A DNA stretch of 9,515 nucleotides from Collinsella sp. (lineage in GTDB: Bacteria > Actinomycetota > Coriobacteriia > Coriobacteriales > Coriobacteriaceae), in the NCBI GenBank assembly GCA_019414465.1, contig DXLY01000071.1, forward strand, positions 1-9,515. Direction: 5' to 3'. A program made the position numbers and the translations under genes. Every line of letters starts with the position of its first letter. Position 1 is the first letter of the stretch. Shown here in pieces: positions 1 to 6,762 of the stretch. The notes under the pieces were generated by a model, which saw nothing but the letters and a program-made list of their open reading frames with translations, made no database searches and was not told where the DNA came from.

Positions 1-336
1 CGCACCGACCATAAAGCCGTTACGACGACCGAGTGTCGCCCCGGCGATAATGGCGATGGCACTCACGGGTTTAAAGTCGGGAATGGGTCCAAACAGGATG
101 CGCCCCGCCGCCGCCAGCGCCGCCAGCACCAGCGTGGGCATAATCTGACGCAGGCCTGGACGCGATGCCTCATAGCCCGCAAAGAACAGCGCAAGCACCA
201 ACGCCACCACAACCAGCATGGCCAACGCTGTCTGCTCAACACCCGCCAGCAACGCGGCAGCCATCACCGCCGGCACCGCCAACAACAGCGGGATCTCCAG
301 TTTTGCAAGCAAACGCGAGAAACGACAGTCCGTCAT
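1..336 (-). CDS. ECF transporter S component, N-terminal part (cut by window edge)
   Basis: The reading frame is open from an ATG at 336 to the window edge, giving 112 codons with no stop. The product is very hydrophobic, with likely membrane helices near residues 15-32, 37-54, 66-82 and 91-105. Residues 79-98 (GRILFGPIPDFKPVSAIAII) followed by AGATLG match the conserved stretch of ECF transporter substrate-binding S components, in which a G-R near the membrane leads into I-P-x-x-K-P-V-x-A-I-x-I-I-x-G. By family knowledge, S proteins bind a vitamin or metal in the membrane and dock on the T component and ATPases. The start lies 4 bases after the stop of the double-ATPase gene, with only a weak purine-rich stretch before it, so translation is probably coupled to that gene. 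Family membership is fairly safe. The substrate cannot be read from this fragment, and I do not assign one. Confidence 0.8.
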   Translation of the reverse strand, partial: MTDCRFSRLLAKLEIPLLLAVPAVMAAALLAGVEQTALAMLVVVALVLALFFAGYEASRPGLRQIMPTLVLAALAAAGRILFGPIPDFKPVSAIAIIAGATLGRRNGFMVGA

Positions 337-340
337 CCCA

Positions 341-1984
341 TCACGCCCTATAGAACACGTTGTCGGCAAAGAAGTCGGCCGGGGACTCCATGCAGGCAAT
401 CTCGCCGTCAAACATCATGGCGACGTCGTCGGCTACCTGCTCGGCAAAGTCCAAATCGTGCGTAGCCATGATGACGGTGCCGCCAGCCTTCGCATGGTCA
501 CGCAGGGCGCGGGCGATGGTGCGGCGGCTGAACAGGTCTAGACCCTTGGTGGGCTCATCGAGCAATAGCAGTTCGGGGCCGATTAGCAGCAGTTTTGCCA
601 ATGCAAGCAGTTGACGCTGCCCGCCCGAAAGATCGTACGGATGGCGTCCATCCAGACCCGACAACCCCAAGCTCGCCGCACGCTCCCGCGCCAAGTTCTC
701 GTCATATCCGCAGGTCGAGGCCCATTCCATCAGCTCATCGCGAACCGTCTCGGCAACCAGCAATGCTTTGGGATTCTGAGGCAGCAGCGCCGCCGAGGCC
801 GCTCCGCGCACCATGCGGCCGCGCTGCAGCTTGGCGGTCTTCGCCAGCACCGAGAGTATCGTCGACTTACCGCATCCGTTGCCGCCCACGATCGCATGCA
901 CCGCACCGGCCGAAAACGCCACGTCGAGCCCGCGCAGCACCCAACCGCCCGCGCGATCGTAGCGAAACCAGCCTTCCGACAGGGTGGTAGCCGACCCGCC
1001 GTGCATTTTTTGGAGTATTCTGCTTCCATCCGTGCGCGGGAAGGCTTCCGAGCCATTCTCGAGCGACGTTTGCGCCACAAATTCGGACGATTTGTCCAAT
1101 TCTGAACTTTTTTTCGCGCTCGATACGTCCCCGGTCGGCTCCAGAGAGCCCAAATTGTCCTCACGCCTGCTGAATACTCCGTTTTTTGCACATCGGATGG
1201 CACCCCACCCCAACATGTCATCGGAAAACAGCGATTCTCGGCGTCCCAAAGAAGCCATATCCGCCACCTCGCGCACGCGACCGTCCTCAATCCGGTACGC
1301 ACGCGTCGCGTATTCGAGCATTGGGCGCGGCTGATGCGTCGCCACAACAACCGTGCAGCCCAGCTCGCGATTCACACGAAACAGCGCGTGCAGGAAATTC
1401 TTCTCAGCAACGGGATCGAGCTGAGACGTGGGCTCGTCGAGCAGCAGCACGCGCGGGCGTAATGCCAGCACAGCCGCCAGCGACAGCAGCTGTTTGCGTC
1501 CGCCCGAAAGCGTATCGGTGTCGCGGTGGAGCCAATCTTCCAGCCCAAAGAAATAGCTGGTCTCAGATACGCGACGGCGCATCTCATCACGCGCTAGCCC
1601 CAAGTTTTCCAGACCAAACGCCATCTCGTGCCACACGGTCTCGCACACGATCTGGTTCTCGGGGTCCTGAAACACATAACCCACGCGCTCCGCCGATGCC
1701 CGCACGTCCATGTCGGCAACGTTCTCGCCCAGCACGCGCGGCTCGCCGGAGAGCGTACCCGCCGGCGCGATCTCGGGCTTGAGCAGCGACAGCAGCGTCG
1801 ACTTGCCCGAACCGGTACCGCCAACAAGCAGCGCAAATGCACCTTGGGGAACAGACCAGTCGAGCCCCTCGAGCACCGCAGCATCAGTATCGGGGTAGGC
1901 AAAGCTCAGGCTCCGCACCTCAATCGCCGGCATATCCGGGCCGCACGCCGCGCCCGACACCGGGCCCCTATCCAACCGAGCCAT
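341..1984 (-). CDS. ECF transporter energizing ATPase, two ABC domains fused in one chain
   Basis: This 547-residue protein carries two complete ABC ATPase domains. Domain 1 (about 20-245) has Walker A GGTGSGKST at 55-63, Q-loop Q106, signature LSGGR 159-163, Walker B VLLLDEP 179-185 and switch H217. Domain 2 (about 333-535) has Walker A GGNGCGKST 367-375, Q-loop Q403, signature LSGGQ 452-456, Walker B LLLLDEP 472-478 and H509. All catalytic residues are present, so both sites should hydrolyse ATP. The fusion corresponds to EcfA1 plus EcfA2 of other bacteria; the neighbouring T and S genes support an ECF importer. The ATG shares one base with the ecfT stop (TGATG), with AAGAGG at 1993-1998 as ribosome binding site. 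Residue M18 (MPAIEV) is an alternative start that would sit closer to the domain boundary. The inter-domain linker (about 265-330) is polar, has no family resemblance and coincides with a repeat-bounded segment annotated separately. Confidence 0.93.
   Translation of the reverse strand: MARLDRGPVSGAACGPDMPAIEVRSLSFAYPDTDAAVLEGLDWSVPQGAFALLVGGTGSGKSTLLSLLKPEIAPAGTLSGEPRVLGENVADMDVRASAERVGYVFQDPENQIVCETVWHEMAFGLENLGLARDEMRRRVSETSYFFGLEDWLHRDTDTLSGGRKQLLSLAAVLALRPRVLLLDEPTSQLDPVAEKNFLHALFRVNRELGCTVVVATHQPRPMLEYATRAYRIEDGRVREVADMASLGRRESLFSDDMLGWGAIRCAKNGVFSRREDNLGSLEPTGDVSSAKKSSELDKSSEFVAQTSLENGSEAFPRTDGSRILQKMHGGSATTLSEGWFRYDRAGGWVLRGLDVAFSAGAVHAIVGGNGCGKSTILSVLAKTAKLQRGRMVRGAASAALLPQNPKALLVAETVRDELMEWASTCGYDENLARERAASLGLSGLDGRHPYDLSGGQRQLLALAKLLLIGPELLLLDEPTKGLDLFSRRTIARALRDHAKAGGTVIMATHDLDFAEQVADDVAMMFDGEIACMESPADFFADNVFYRA
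1002..1190. repeat. 189-bp segment with inverted ends, inserted in frame in the ATPase linker
   Basis: The left end (1002-1022) begins TGCA, has a run of six T and then GGAGTATTC. The right end (1170-1190), read on the other strand, begins TGCA, has a run of five or six A and then GGAGTATTC. The ends therefore match as inverted repeats over TGCA and the nine-base GGAGTATTC, while the A/T run between them is on the same strand at both ends. Inside are short hairpins: GGCTC/GAGCC at 1137-1150, GGAAG/CTTCC at 1039-1049 and a GGAC/GTCC stem extended by AATT/AATT at 1080-1101. The segment is 189 bp, exactly 63 codons, and is open in the host frame. It looks more A/T-rich than the surrounding gene and encodes a polar, serine-rich linker unlike either ATPase domain. 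No clear target-site duplication is visible. I infer a small non-autonomous element or dispersed repeat; a second copy is needed to prove it. Confidence 0.55.
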
Positions 1985-2895
1985 CAGCCAAACCTCTTCT
2001 CATCAATCGCGTGCAACGCGCAAGGCAGCACCATCCAGGCAGCGTACACGACATAGCCCGGCCACGGCGCCGGCACCGAGAGCTGCGGATAAAACGAATA
2101 CTGCGTCGTCGCGGTCCACGCCACCGCCACCGCGGCAGCACCAAACAGCGCAAGCCCAACCAGCGCGGCAACGTCGCTGCGCCCCAGCCGATACCGCGCA
2201 TACGTCGTACGACGCGTCGCGGCGCCCCACCCGCGCGAGCGCATCGCGTCCGCGCGCTCCAACGAATCTTCCATGCCCCAGCCCATCAATGCACTCGATG
2301 CCCGCAGGCGCGAGCGCACGGGGTCGGCCGGCGCGCGGCCCGGCACATCAATCGCATCCTGCACCGCCAGCACCGTACGGCCGCGGCGCAAAAACTGCGG
2401 GATAAGCCTCATGCACATCGAGATCATGAGCGCGATCACCGGTGCGGCGTTACCCAAAAGCGCGAGCACCTTGTCGTATTCGAGCATCGACGCCGCGGCC
2501 TCAAACCACAGCACGCTCGCCACAAACAGCCCGCCCATGCACAGGCCGTATACCATGCTCTCCAGATACACCGCGCGCATGCCAATACGGAACAGCTCCG
2601 TCGAGCCCGAGGCACTAAACAGTGGATTGACCAGCGCGATAATCAAAATCACCGGCAGCTGCCAGCGAAGTGCGCCCAGCGTGCGGGCAGCCCCACGCGT
2701 CGCAAATCCATACGCCAACCCGCCCGCAAGTGACAGCGCAATCAGCACCGGTTGCATCGAGAACATGGTGAGCCCCAACGTCAGCACCATGTAGAGTGCC
2801 GGCACCGCCGGATGCGACATCGAGAATGCCGCGACGGGCTCGTTGCCCGATTCCTCTCGCATGATATCCACGGGCACCCTCATCCCCTCGCTCAA
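1984..2895 (-). CDS. ecfT: ECF transporter transmembrane T component (CbiQ/EcfT family)
   Basis: The product is an integral membrane protein of about 300 residues, the usual size of the family. Hydrophobic segments lie near 31-64 (probably two helices), 80-95, 112-132, 148-165, 241-260 and 280-295, numbered from the TTG at 2895. The cytoplasmic stretch at 213-223 (ERADAMRSRGW) is the A-x-x-x-R-G type signature through which EcfT couples to the ATPases. The protein forms the scaffold between the S component and the ATP-hydrolysing subunits. The start is uncertain: TTG at 2895 gives the longest frame, ATG at 2883 or GTG codons at 2877 and 2871 are also possible, and the GAGGGG and GAGGG stretches here could serve as ribosome binding sites. 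The stop overlaps the start of the ATPase gene by one base. It is the first gene of the minus-strand operon and is divergent from glmU. Confidence 0.9.
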   Translation of the reverse strand: MSEGMRVPVDIMREESGNEPVAAFSMSHPAVPALYMVLTLGLTMFSMQPVLIALSLAGGLAYGFATRGAARTLGALRWQLPVILIIALVNPLFSASGSTELFRIGMRAVYLESMVYGLCMGGLFVASVLWFEAAASMLEYDKVLALLGNAAPVIALMISMCMRLIPQFLRRGRTVLAVQDAIDVPGRAPADPVRSRLRASSALMGWGMEDSLERADAMRSRGWGAATRRTTYARYRLGRSDVAALVGLALFGAAAVAVAWTATTQYSFYPQLSVPAPWPGYVVYAAWMVLPCALHAIDEKRFG

Positions 2896-3006
2896 ACGTC
2901 AACGCCGCAGCGCCTCCGCCATACACAACCAGCGCAAACGCCGCACCGCCGGCCCAAGCATCAGCTGCCGCAAACCAATCGTTACGCGCTCATCATATGC
3001 CTGCGG

Positions 3007-3012
3007 TATCAT
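3007..3012 (+). promoter_or_regulatory. Possible -10 box of glmU, overlapping a minus-strand -10 for ecfT
   Basis: TATCAT at 3007-3012 is a reasonable -10 box on the plus strand and would leave a leader of about 50 bases before glmU. On the opposite strand TATGAT occupies 3013-3008, with TTTGGA at 3036-3031 placed 17 bases upstream, a passable promoter toward ecfT. The plus-strand -35 is weak (TTACGC at 2982-2987, 19-base spacing). The 172-base gap between the two divergent genes must hold both promoters, and these are the best candidates I see; neither is strong. Confidence 0.35.
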
Positions 3013-3067
3013 ATTGCGCCGTGTATCGTTTCCAAACACACGTCTCTATAACGTAACAGGAGATCAC

Positions 3068-4480
3068 ATGGACGCAACCGCAATTATCCTCGCTGCCGGC
3101 GAGGGCACCCGCATGAAGTCGAACCACTGCAAGGTTTCGCACAAGATCCTGGGTAAGCCCATGGTCCAGTGGATCGTCGACGCTACCATCAAGGCCGGCT
3201 GCAGCCGCGTCGTGGTTGTCATCGGCAGCCACGCCGACGAGATGCGCGCCCTCATCGATGGCGCCTACGCCAACAGTGCCACCAAGGTCGAGTGCGTCGA
3301 GCAGACCGAGCGTCTGGGCACCGGTCACGCCGTGAAGGTCGCGCTCGAGGCCTGTGGCATCACGCAAGGCCCCGTCGTGGTGCTCAACGGCGACCTGCCG
3401 CTCATCACCGCCGACACCGTCGCCAAGTTCGCACAGACCGTCGCCACCGGCGAGCTCGCCTGCACCGTCATGACCATGACCCCGCCCGATCCTTTTGGCT
3501 ACGGCCGCATCAAGCTGGGCGCCGATGGTCAGATCGAGCGCATCATCGAGCAGAAGGACTGCACGCCCGAGCAGGCCGCCGAGCTACTCGAGTGCAACGC
3601 CGGCTGCTACGCCTTCGACGGCGCGCAGCTCGCCGCCCACATTAACGAGATCGGCAACGACAACGCGCAGTCCGAGTACTACCTGCCCGACATGCTCGAA
3701 ATCCTCAAGGGTCACGGCCAGGCAGTCTCCATCTTTCACTGCGACGACTACCGTGATGGCCTGGGCGTCAACAGCCGCATCCAGCTCGCGCAGCTCACTG
3801 CCATCGCTCGCGACCGCATCAACGAGCACTGGATGGCCGAGGGCGTCACCTTCATCGACCCCACGCAGGCCTGGATCGGCCCCGATGCCGTTATCGGCCG
3901 CGATACCGTCGTGTGGCCGCAGACGCACCTGATCGGCCACGTCACCGTGGGCGAGGAGTGCCAGCTCGGTCCCAACAGCCGCCTCACCGACACCACCGTC
4001 GGCAGCGGCTGCGTCATCGACGAGACCATCGCCATCGACGCCGTCATCGAGAACGGCGTCGACTGCGGCCCGCGCGCCTACCTGCGCCCGGGCACTCACA
4101 TGCTCGACGGCTCCAAAGCCGGCACGCACGTGGAGATCAAGAAGTCCACGATCGGCGAGGGCTCCAAGGTGCCGCACCTGTCCTACATCGGCGACACCAC
4201 CATGGGCCCCGGCGTCAACGTGGGCGCGGGCTCCATCACCTGCAACTACGACGGCGTCCACAAGCACAAGACCGTCATCGGCAAGGACGCCTTCATTGGC
4301 TCCGACACCATGATGGTCGCGCCCGCCCAGATCGGCGACGGTGCACTCGTGGCCGCCGGCTCCGTCATCACCGAGCCGGTCCCGGCCGACGCACTTGGTC
4401 TGGGCCGCGCCCGTCAGGTAAATATTGAGGGCTGGGCCGCCGATTACCGCCGCCGCCTGCACGAGGACGACGAGGTATAA
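3068..4480 (+). CDS. glmU: Bifunctional UDP-GlcNAc pyrophosphorylase / glucosamine-1-phosphate acetyltransferase
   Basis: This 470-residue cytoplasmic enzyme makes UDP-N-acetylglucosamine for peptidoglycan by acetylating glucosamine-1-phosphate and then adding UMP. The N-terminal uridylyltransferase domain shows LAAGEGTRM (8-16), NGD (107-109) and GVNSR (233-237). From about residue 260 the C-terminal half is a left-handed beta helix of hexapeptide repeats, such as IGPDAV and IGRDTV. Acetyltransferase residues correspond to the E. coli enzyme: R340 in YLRPG, K358/K359, H370 before LSYIGD (equivalent of catalytic H363), Y373 and N393 in CNYDG. The length is close to the E. coli enzyme's 456. 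The ATG at 3068 is chosen because AGGAG lies at 3059-3063 and LAAG follows directly; the frame stays open to 2843, but that extension is basic, lacks homology and crosses the promoter region. It probably forms its own transcription unit, closed by the terminator at 4496-4529. Confidence 0.98.
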   Translation: MDATAIILAAGEGTRMKSNHCKVSHKILGKPMVQWIVDATIKAGCSRVVVVIGSHADEMRALIDGAYANSATKVECVEQTERLGTGHAVKVALEACGITQGPVVVLNGDLPLITADTVAKFAQTVATGELACTVMTMTPPDPFGYGRIKLGADGQIERIIEQKDCTPEQAAELLECNAGCYAFDGAQLAAHINEIGNDNAQSEYYLPDMLEILKGHGQAVSIFHCDDYRDGLGVNSRIQLAQLTAIARDRINEHWMAEGVTFIDPTQAWIGPDAVIGRDTVVWPQTHLIGHVTVGEECQLGPNSRLTDTTVGSGCVIDETIAIDAVIENGVDCGPRAYLRPGTHMLDGSKAGTHVEIKKSTIGEGSKVPHLSYIGDTTMGPGVNVGAGSITCNYDGVHKHKTVIGKDAFIGSDTMMVAPAQIGDGALVAAGSVITEPVPADALGLGRARQVNIEGWAADYRRRLHEDDEV

Positions 4481-4495
4481 CGTTTTACCAAGCAC

Positions 4496-4529
4496 AAAAG
4501 GAGCTGCTCCATGGGGGCGGCTCCTTTTT
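4496..4529 (+). terminator. Rho-independent terminator after glmU
   Basis: A 15-base arm (4496-4510, starting AAAAGGAGC) pairs with 4514-4528, including two G-U pairs, and closes over a three-base loop. Five T residues follow at 4525-4529. It starts 15 bases after the glmU stop. The A run on the 5' side means it could also act weakly on the other strand. Confidence 0.85.
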
Positions 4530-4620
4530 CTATCGTGACCTGCGCAACCGGATGAGTGGTCGGTTCGTGTCCGTTGACGGTAAAGACGTTATCAAGACCC
4601 GATAAGCCCCGTCGCGCGGT

Positions 4621-4626
4621 TACAAT
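4621..4626 (+). promoter_or_regulatory. Possible -10 box of prs
   Basis: TACAAT at 4621-4626 follows the glmU terminator and would start a transcript about 40 bases before the prs ATG. No good -35 box sits 16-18 bases upstream. TTGACG at 4574-4579 is too far away to pair with it. Confidence 0.35.
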
Positions 4627-4672
4627 GCAAAAAGGCATCTATATGGCATTCGATGTATAAAGGAGAAGGGTA

Positions 4673-5659
4673 ATGCCGATTAATGATCCCGAGAAGTCGG
4701 AGAATATGCGCAAGTCCATCCGCGTGTATTCCGGTTCCTCCAACCGTCCCCTCGCTCAGAAGATTGCTGAGTACCTTGGGGTCGAGCTTTCGGGCCTTAC
4801 GCTAAAGCAGTTCGCCAACGGTGAGATTTACGCCCGCTACGACGAGACCGTCCGCGGCGCCGACGTCTTCCTGATTCAGTCCGTGGCCGGCGGCAACGTC
4901 AACGACATGCTCATGGAGCTGCTCATCGCCACCGACGCTGCCAAGCGCGCATCCGCCCGCTCCATCACCGCCGTTATCACCCACTACGGCTATGCCCGCC
5001 AGGACCGCAAGGCCGGCCCGCGCGAGCCCATCACCGCCCGCCTCGTCGCCAACCTGCTCGAGCGCGCCGGTGTCAACCGCATCATCACCCTCGACCTGCA
5101 CCAGGGTCAGATCCAGGGCTTCTTCGATATCCCGGTTAACCACCTGTCCGCGCTGCCGCTGTTTGGCCAGTACTACAACGACATGCACTTTGACACCGAC
5201 AACCTGGTTGTCGTCTCCCCCGATGTGGGCCGCGCCAAGGCCGCCAAGAAGCTGTCCGACATGCTCGGCTGCGACCTGGCCATCGCCCACAAGGGCCGTC
5301 CGCGCCACAACGCCGCCGAGGTCATGGGCATCATCGGTGACATCAAGGGCAAGACCTGCATCATCAACGACGACATGATCGACACCGCAGGCACCCTGTG
5401 CGCCAACGTCAAGGAGCTCAAGGCCATGGGCGCCGGCGACATCTACGTGTGCGCCACCCACGGCATCTTCTCCGGTCCGGCCATCGAGCGCCTGAACGAC
5501 GCCCCGATCGTCGAGTGCGTCGTCACCGACGCCATTCCCGTCGAGGTCGGCGGCAAGATCAAGACTATCTCGGTCGCCGAGGAGTTCGCTCAGGCCATTT
5601 CCGCCGTTTACCACGAGGAGCCCGTCTCCACGCTCGTCGGCGGCGACTTCGCGCTGTAA
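4673..5659 (+). CDS. prs: Ribose-phosphate pyrophosphokinase (PRPP synthetase)
   Basis: This 328-residue cytoplasmic enzyme transfers pyrophosphate from ATP to ribose-5-phosphate, giving PRPP for purine, pyrimidine, histidine, tryptophan and NAD synthesis. Class I motifs are clear: FANGEIYARYDETVRG (47-62), YGYARQDRK (105-113), DLHQGQIQGFFD (141-152), the flexible catalytic loop HKGRPRHNAAEV (206-217) with K207 and R209, and the PRPP-binding loop INDDMIDTAGTL (231-242). The loop reads HKGR where many family members have DKRR. The chain is about 12 residues longer than the usual 315 because of an extra N-terminus (MPINDPEKSEN). The ATG at 4673 is supported by AGGAGAAGGG at 4661-4670; an internal ATG at codon 12 (4706) would give the usual length but has no clear ribosome binding site. 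The gene is flanked by terminators, so it is probably transcribed alone. Confidence 0.98.
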   Translation: MPINDPEKSENMRKSIRVYSGSSNRPLAQKIAEYLGVELSGLTLKQFANGEIYARYDETVRGADVFLIQSVAGGNVNDMLMELLIATDAAKRASARSITAVITHYGYARQDRKAGPREPITARLVANLLERAGVNRIITLDLHQGQIQGFFDIPVNHLSALPLFGQYYNDMHFDTDNLVVVSPDVGRAKAAKKLSDMLGCDLAIAHKGRPRHNAAEVMGIIGDIKGKTCIINDDMIDTAGTLCANVKELKAMGAGDIYVCATHGIFSGPAIERLNDAPIVECVVTDAIPVEVGGKIKTISVAEEFAQAISAVYHEEPVSTLVGGDFAL

Positions 5660-5687
5660 TCGCATCGTCCTTGCAACCCGGCGCTTC

Positions 5688-5765
5688 GCCGTCGGAACAG
5701 AAGAAACCCCCGCGCTCCCCCTTGCTTCGCAAAGGTCGCGCGGGGGTTTCTTCTGTTCCGACGGC
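5688..5765. terminator. Terminator after prs: perfect 28-bp inverted repeat
   Basis: The arms 5688-5715 and 5738-5765 are exact reverse complements over 28 bases, with a 22-base loop that itself contains TTGC/GCAA. The inner part is GC-rich (CCCCCGCGC/GCGCGGGGG), followed by TTTCTTCTGTT. This gives a terminator shape in both directions, since the left arm carries the matching AGAAGAAA. Pairing extends 19 bases beyond the G run, through the T-rich stretch to GCCGTCGG/CCGACGGC, which is more than a terminator needs. It lies 28 bases after the prs stop. Confidence 0.85.
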
Positions 5766-5883
5766 TCGCTCTGCCGCGGCCGCGCTTTTGTCTGGTGGGA
5801 TTTCGCTGAAACGAAGTCTCGCCTTCGGCGGGCGTGGTAGCCTTTGTCGTTGATTAAACTTTTTATGTAACGGAAGGACAAAT

Positions 5884-6513
5884 ATGGCAGCTGCACAGCC
5901 GCTTAAGATTCGCATGGTTGCCGGACTTGGCAACCCTGGCGAGGAATATGCCGAGACCCGTCACAACGCTGGTTTCAAAGCAATCGACGAGCTGGCCCGT
6001 CAGGCCGGCGTCACGTACTGGAAAAACCAGGCCGGCGCCGAGGTCGCGCTCATCAACATCAACGATCCCGAGGAAGAGGGCGGTAAGCGCCAGATTGTAC
6101 TGGTCAAGCCGCAGTCGTACATGAATACCTCGGGCGGCCCCATCTCCAAGCTCTGTCGCGAGTACAAAATCAAGGCCGAGGAGCTGCTCGTGATCCATGA
6201 TGAGCTCGACATTCCCGCCGGTGATGTTCGCGTCAAGGTGGGCGGCGGCCACGCCGGTCACAACGGCCTGCGCTCCATCATCGACAAGATGGGCAGTCGC
6301 GACTTCAGCCGCATCCGCACCGGTATCGGCAACCCTCCCGGCAAGATGGCTGTCGCCGACTACGTGCTCAAGCAGGTGCGCGCCCGCGAGGCCGAGGACT
6401 TCCAGGACGCCTGTGCCCGCGCCGCAGATGCCGCCGGCCTGGCAATCGTGCACGGCGTGATCTATGCCCGCGACCACGTCAACGGCGCCGCTTCCTCCAA
6501 CGGCAAGCACTAA
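5884..6513 (+). CDS. pth: Peptidyl-tRNA hydrolase
   Basis: This 209-residue cytoplasmic enzyme cleaves peptidyl-tRNAs released from stalled ribosomes, which recycles the tRNA. The family start is plain: GLGNPGEEYAETRHNAG (14-30), with N17 and catalytic H27 (E. coli N10 and H20). KPQSYMNTSG (75-84) carries N81, IHDELDIPAG (104-113) carries D106, and GGGHAGHNGLRSI (120-132) carries N127, matching E. coli N68, D93 and N114. All active-site residues are present and the length is normal, with a short polar tail. The ATG at 5884 has GGAAGGA at 5872-5878, five bases away. No clear promoter was found in the 118 bases between the prs terminator and this start; the A/T-rich stretch around 5850-5869 is the likeliest area. 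The TAA stop is shared with the first bases of a REP-like hairpin. Confidence 0.97.
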   Translation: MAAAQPLKIRMVAGLGNPGEEYAETRHNAGFKAIDELARQAGVTYWKNQAGAEVALININDPEEEGGKRQIVLVKPQSYMNTSGGPISKLCREYKIKAEELLVIHDELDIPAGDVRVKVGGGHAGHNGLRSIIDKMGSRDFSRIRTGIGNPPGKMAVADYVLKQVRAREAEDFQDACARAADAAGLAIVHGVIYARDHVNGAASSNGKH

Positions 6514-6550
6514 AACCTACCATTTAGGGATGTTTATTTTGGCAGGTTTT
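6512..6550 (-). repeat. REP-like hairpin repeat, copy 1 (inverted relative to copy 2)
   Basis: The 39-base imperfect palindrome pairs AAAACCTACCA at its left with TGGCAGGTTTT at its right, with one mismatch. Read on the minus strand it begins AAAACCTGCCAAAATAAAC and continues with ATCCCTAAA, closely matching copy 2 at 6676-6713. Its first two bases are the last two of the pth TAA stop, so it is also the first structure in the pth 3' region. Confidence 0.7.
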
Positions 6551-6618
6551 ATCTGCGGAAACGCCGCAACGGCCGCGTCGCAATAAACCCTGCGCCGCCA
6601 TACATATGCAATGCCTCA

Positions 6619-6668
6619 AAAGGGGGCCGGCCTCACCAAAGCGCGAAGCCGGCCCCCTTTGCCGTTTT
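6619..6668 (+). terminator. GC-rich terminator after pth
   Basis: AAAGGGGGCCGGC at 6619-6631 pairs perfectly over 13 bases with GCCGGCCCCCTTT at 6648-6660 around a 16-base loop, followed by GCCGTTTT. The T run is interrupted, but the stem is very stable. It stands about 105 bases after the pth stop, between two inverted repeat copies. Confidence 0.75.
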
Positions 6669-6675
6669 GCCTGAT

Positions 6676-6713
6676 AAAACCTACCAAAATAAACCTGTCC
6701 CTTTTTGGCAGGT
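6676..6713 (+). repeat. REP-like hairpin repeat, copy 2
   Basis: The sequence starts AAAACCTACCAAAATAAAC, continues with CTGTCCC, and ends in TGGCAGGT, which can fold back on ACCTACCA with one mismatch. It is the inverted partner of 6512-6550 and shares the CTGTCCC core with the hairpin at 9195-9233. The 3' arm GGCAGGT (6707-6713) can instead pair perfectly with ACCTGCC at 6724-6730. Confidence 0.7.
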
Positions 6714-6762
6714 CACTTTTCCCACCTGCCGAAGATACACGCAAGCGACATGCCCATGAGGG

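Noticed and set aside
218..541. Plus-strand frames over the S component and the ATPase C-terminus
   Set aside because: They lie opposite the ABC and S-component frames, have no recognizable domain and no ribosome binding site.
2615..2926. Alternative minus-strand frame from a GTG at 2926 whose upstream codons look hydrophobic and coding-like
   Set aside because: It is out of frame with ecfT, has only a GTG start without good support, and overlaps the well-supported EcfT frame for nearly its whole length; a remnant of an upstream gene end is possible but cannot be shown.
3047..3052. TATAAC as a -10 box for glmU
   Set aside because: Transcription would start within the ribosome binding site at 3059-3063, leaving almost no leader.
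2843..3067. Upstream extension of the glmU frame by 75 codons
   Set aside because: The extension is arginine-rich with no family resemblance, overlaps the start of ecfT on the other strand and crosses the promoter region, while the ATG at 3068 has a good ribosome binding site and begins the conserved GlmU N-terminus.
4574..4579. TTGACG as the -35 box of prs
   Set aside because: The only plausible -10 (TACAAT, 4621-4626) is 41 bases further, and no -10-like hexamer lies 16-18 bases downstream.
3584..5896. Long minus-strand frames opposite glmU and prs (3584-4495 and 4802-5896)
   Set aside because: They are antisense shadows, rich in Val, Asp, Gly and Ala as expected opposite GC-rich codons, with no motifs; the plus-strand genes are unambiguous.
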